Positions 61,818 through 64,000 of a DNA stretch of 64,000 nt are shown piece by piece. Both the position numbers and the translations under genes were made by a program. Source of the DNA: UBA9554 sp038205135 (lineage in GTDB: Bacteria; Pseudomonadota; Alphaproteobacteria; Rhodobacterales; Rhodobacteraceae). The notes beneath the pieces were generated by a model, which saw only the letters and a list, made by a program, of their open reading frames with translations, did not search any database and had not been told where the DNA came from. The DNA lies in NCBI GenBank assembly GCA_038205135.1, contig JBBRCF010000003.1:5027-69026 (forward strand), read 5' to 3'. Each line of letters opens with the position of its first letter. The first letter of the stretch is position 1.

Positions 61818-64000
61818 TCTGCGCTGCGCAGCACCTGCGCCGGACGCGCCTGCAGCGGGGCCCAGGCAAAGGCCAGCCCCGCCAGCAACGTCGCCAGCAC
61901 CCCACCGCCGACGATGCCCAGGGCTGACGGCCAGATCACCGCGAAATCGGTGTTCATCACGAACCGGCTGACCGCCCAGCCGCCCGCGATGCCCGCCGCG
62001 ACCGCGACCAATCCGGCAAACAGGCCCAACAGCGCGGCGCGCAGCGCGAAACTGCGCAGGATACGGCCGCGCGTCGCGCCCAGCGTTTTCAGCAGCGCGG
62101 CCTCGGTCACGCGGCCCCGTTGCCCCGCCGCCGCCGCGCCGATCAGCACCAGCATGCCGGTCAGTAAGGTGGCCGCCGCGCCCCATCGCGTCGCAGCACC
62201 TATGGCCGACAGCAGTTCCGACACCCGGTCGATGGCATCGCGCACCCGGATCGCGGTGACGTTCGGATAGGCGCGCGACACGTCGCGCAACAGTGCCGCT
62301 TCAGACGCCGCATCCGCATAGACTGTCGCGATGAAGGTGTGTGGTGCGCCGGACAGCGCACTGTCGTTCATCGCCAGCAGAAACCCCATCCCGGCGGTAG
62401 AAAAATCCACCTCGCGGAACGACGTGACGGTGCCGGTGACATCGCGGCCCAGAATGTTGACCGTCATGGTGTCGCCCAGCGTCAGGTTCATCTCGGCGGC
62501 TTCTTCGGCCGCGAAACTGATCTGCGGCGGGCCGGTATAATCCGCCGCCCACCATGCGCCTTCGGTGACCCGCGTGGTGCCGGGCCGGGTGGTCGCATAG
62601 GTCACGCCCCGGTCGCCCTGCAACACCCAGTGATCGCCGGCGGTTTCCGCCGCTGGGCGGTCATTGATCCGGGTGATGACGCCGCGCAGCATCGGGGCGT
62701 TTTCGACGCGGGAAACGCCCGGATCACCGGCGGTGCGCGCCAGAAACCCGTCCACCTGATCCTTCTGGATATCGACAAAGAAATAGGTTGGCGCTTCGGC
62801 CGGCAGGTCGCGGGTGATGGCAGATTGCAGGTTGCCGTCGATCTGTCCGATGGCCGCCAAGACCGACAGGCCCAGCCCCAGCGACAGCACGGTGGCCCCC
62901 GCCTCGCCGCGCGGGCTGGACAGGGCCGCCAACGACCAGCGCAGCGCGGGCAACCCCTGTGACCAACTGCGGGCCCGCCGCGCAATTGTGCGCAGCGCGA
63001 TGGCTGCAACTGCCAACACCGCCAAGGCCCCCGCCAGTCCGCCAAAGGTGCCCAGCGTCAATTGCCACGTGCCGGAAAACAGGATCGCCGTGCCCAACAG
63101 GGCCAGCATCGCAACCGCTGTGGCGATCAGGAACGGCAGGCGGGGCAGCGCCGGCGCGCCGTCCAGCGCATCGCGGAACAGCGTCGCCGCCCGCACCTCG
63201 ACCGTGCGCGACAGCGGCCACAGCGTGAACACCAGCGCCGTCAACGCGCCATAGACTGCAGCTTCGAACAGCGGGCCGGGGTAGATCGCAAACACCGCCG
63301 GCACCGGCAGTGCGGCGGCCATCAGCGGCCCGGCCAGCACCGGGACCAGCGCACCCAGCAGCAGGCCCAAGACGATGCCCAACCCCGCCAGCGCGCCGAT
63401 TTGCAGGAAATAGGCCAGAAACACCGTGCGCCGGTCCGCGCCCAGCGTGCGTAGTGTGGCGATGACCGGCGTCTTGCCCGCGATGTAGGCGCGCACCGCA
63501 GCTGATACGCCGATGCCGCCGACGGCCAGGCCCGACAAGCCCACCAGAATCAGGAATGCGCCCAGCCGGTCCACGAATTCGGCCACGCCCGGCGCGCCGT
63601 TCCGGGCATCGCGCCAGCGCAGGCCGGAACCGTCCAGCGCGGCGCGCGCAGCGGCTTCGGCGGTCGCCAGATCGGTGCCGTCGGGCAAATCCAGTCGGTA
63701 TTTGGTTTCGTACAGCGTGCCCGGGGCCAGCAACCCGGCATCCGCCAGCGCCGGCAGCCCAACCACAGTGCGGGGGCCAAGCGCAAATCCGCCCGCCGCG
63801 CTGTCCGGTTCACGGATCAGCCGTGCCATCAGGCGAAATTCCTGCGTCCCCAACCGGAACGTATCGCCGATGGCCAACGCCATGCGATCCGCCAGCAGCG
63901 GGTCCATCACCCCGCCGGGCAGGCCATCCACACCCGCCAACGCCTGCGCGATCGGCATCGCCGGGTCCAGCACGGCTTCGCCGACCAGCGGCCAGTTGCC
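61814..64000 (-). CDS. ABC transporter permease, FtsX/MacB-like (YbbP type), 5' end outside window
   Basis: At least 728 residues of a large FtsX-family permease; the reading frame stays open to the window edge, so the true start lies beyond 64000. Two FtsX core regions are visible: membrane segments near LILVGLSGLAVGGIGVSAAVRAYI with TLRTLGADRRTVFLAYFLQI, and a C-terminal copy with AALLKTLGATRGRILRSFAL. A large periplasmic region lies between. YbbP-type proteins pair with a YbbA ATPase, often linked to lipase or lipid handling; the partner would be outside the window. Confidence 0.9.
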   Translation of the reverse strand, partial: GNWPLVGEAVLDPAMPIAQALAGVDGLPGGVMDPLLADRMALAIGDTFRLGTQEFRLMARLIREPDSAAGGFALGPRTVVGLPALADAGLLAPGTLYETKYRLDLPDGTDLATAEAAARAALDGSGLRWRDARNGAPGVAEFVDRLGAFLILVGLSGLAVGGIGVSAAVRAYIAGKTPVIATLRTLGADRRTVFLAYFLQIGALAGLGIVLGLLLGALVPVLAGPLMAAALPVPAVFAIYPGPLFEAAVYGALTALVFTLWPLSRTVEVRAATLFRDALDGAPALPRLPFLIATAVAMLALLGTAILFSGTWQLTLGTFGGLAGALAVLAVAAIALRTIARRARSWSQGLPALRWSLAALSSPRGEAGATVLSLGLGLSVLAAIGQIDGNLQSAITRDLPAEAPTYFFVDIQKDQVDGFLARTAGDPGVSRVENAPMLRGVITRINDRPAAETAGDHWVLQGDRGVTYATTRPGTTRVTEGAWWAADYTGPPQISFAAEEAAEMNLTLGDTMTVNILGRDVTGTVTSFREVDFSTAGMGFLLAMNDSALSGAPHTFIATVYADAASEAALLRDVSRAYPNVTAIRVRDAIDRVSELLSAIGAATRWGAAATLLTGMLVLIGAAAAGQRGRVTEAALLKTLGATRGRILRSFALRAALLGLFAGLVAVAAGIAGGWAVSRFVMNTDFAVIWPSALGIVGGGVLATLLAGLAFAWAPLQARPAQVLRSAD

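Noticed and set aside
60729..62186. Long open minus-strand frame running upstream of hemE across hemC
   Set aside because: It reads antisense through the well-supported hemC gene and has no family resemblance; such frames are common in GC-rich DNA. The hemE start at 60728 fits the family.

Overview
The window is about 64 kb of GC-rich chromosome from an alphaproteobacterium, most likely order Rhodobacterales (Rhodobacter/Roseobacter group). The evidence is the rpsU gene divergent from a COQ9-family gene, TrcR (DUF1013), an FnrL-type regulator next to hemN, the ccoNOQP and ccoGHIS clusters, an HvrA-type H-NS protein and a membrane-anchored cytochrome c of CycM type. Genus cannot be fixed from the sequence. 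It is dense core genome: no insertion sequence, prophage, CRISPR array, rRNA or tRNA gene was seen. The only RNA gene found is the small SRP RNA.

Layout. 1-5 kb: a truncated class A penicillin-binding protein, the nitrogen pair glnK-amtB behind two tandem palindromes, a rhodanese, and the urate oxidase PuuD with a fused cytochrome c domain. 5-9 kb: mutL-rmuC and map. 9-12 kb: four genes coupled by ATGA overlaps (molybdopterin-binding protein, GNAT, AhpD-like, OmpA-like). 12-18 kb: MarR, Nudix, NfeD and SPFH proteins, rpsU/coq9, a small membrane protein, a quinone oxidoreductase and an FAD monooxygenase. 18-24 kb: fnrL/hemN sharing an FNR box, RNase T2, trcR, a frameshifted DUF1963-like gene, a VOC protein, and an ornithine/lysine decarboxylase behind a structured leader. 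24-36 kb: opgG, the recR-ybaB-dnaX group, YpfJ peptidase, a phosphatase, rsgA, SRP RNA, CpdB, NudC, an SRPBCC protein and pheA. 36-45 kb: cycM, the yejABEF peptide transporter, an H-NS protein, a quinone oxidoreductase and a Usp protein. 45-55 kb: cbb3 oxidase (ccoNOQP), an LLM flavoprotein, and the assembly genes ccoGHIS. 55-64 kb: a D,D-carboxypeptidase, HAD hydrolase, clpS, rsmC, an SDR, divergent hemE/hemC and a truncated ABC permease.

The clearest shared theme is low-oxygen respiration. FnrL, oxygen-independent HemN, the cbb3 oxidase and its copper/maturation factors all lie here, and four FNR-type boxes (TTGAY-N4-RTCAA) sit at fnrL/hemN, usp/ccoN, after ccoP and before ccoG. HemE and HemC supply the same tetrapyrrole pathway and flank a TGT-N12-ACA palindrome. 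No large undescribed system stands out. The best leads are the duplicated FNR promoter element around the LLM gene, the enlarged CcoH, the structured decarboxylase leader, the tandem palindromes before glnK, the 2-bp frameshift in the DUF1963-like gene and the SDR that lacks its catalytic lysine.
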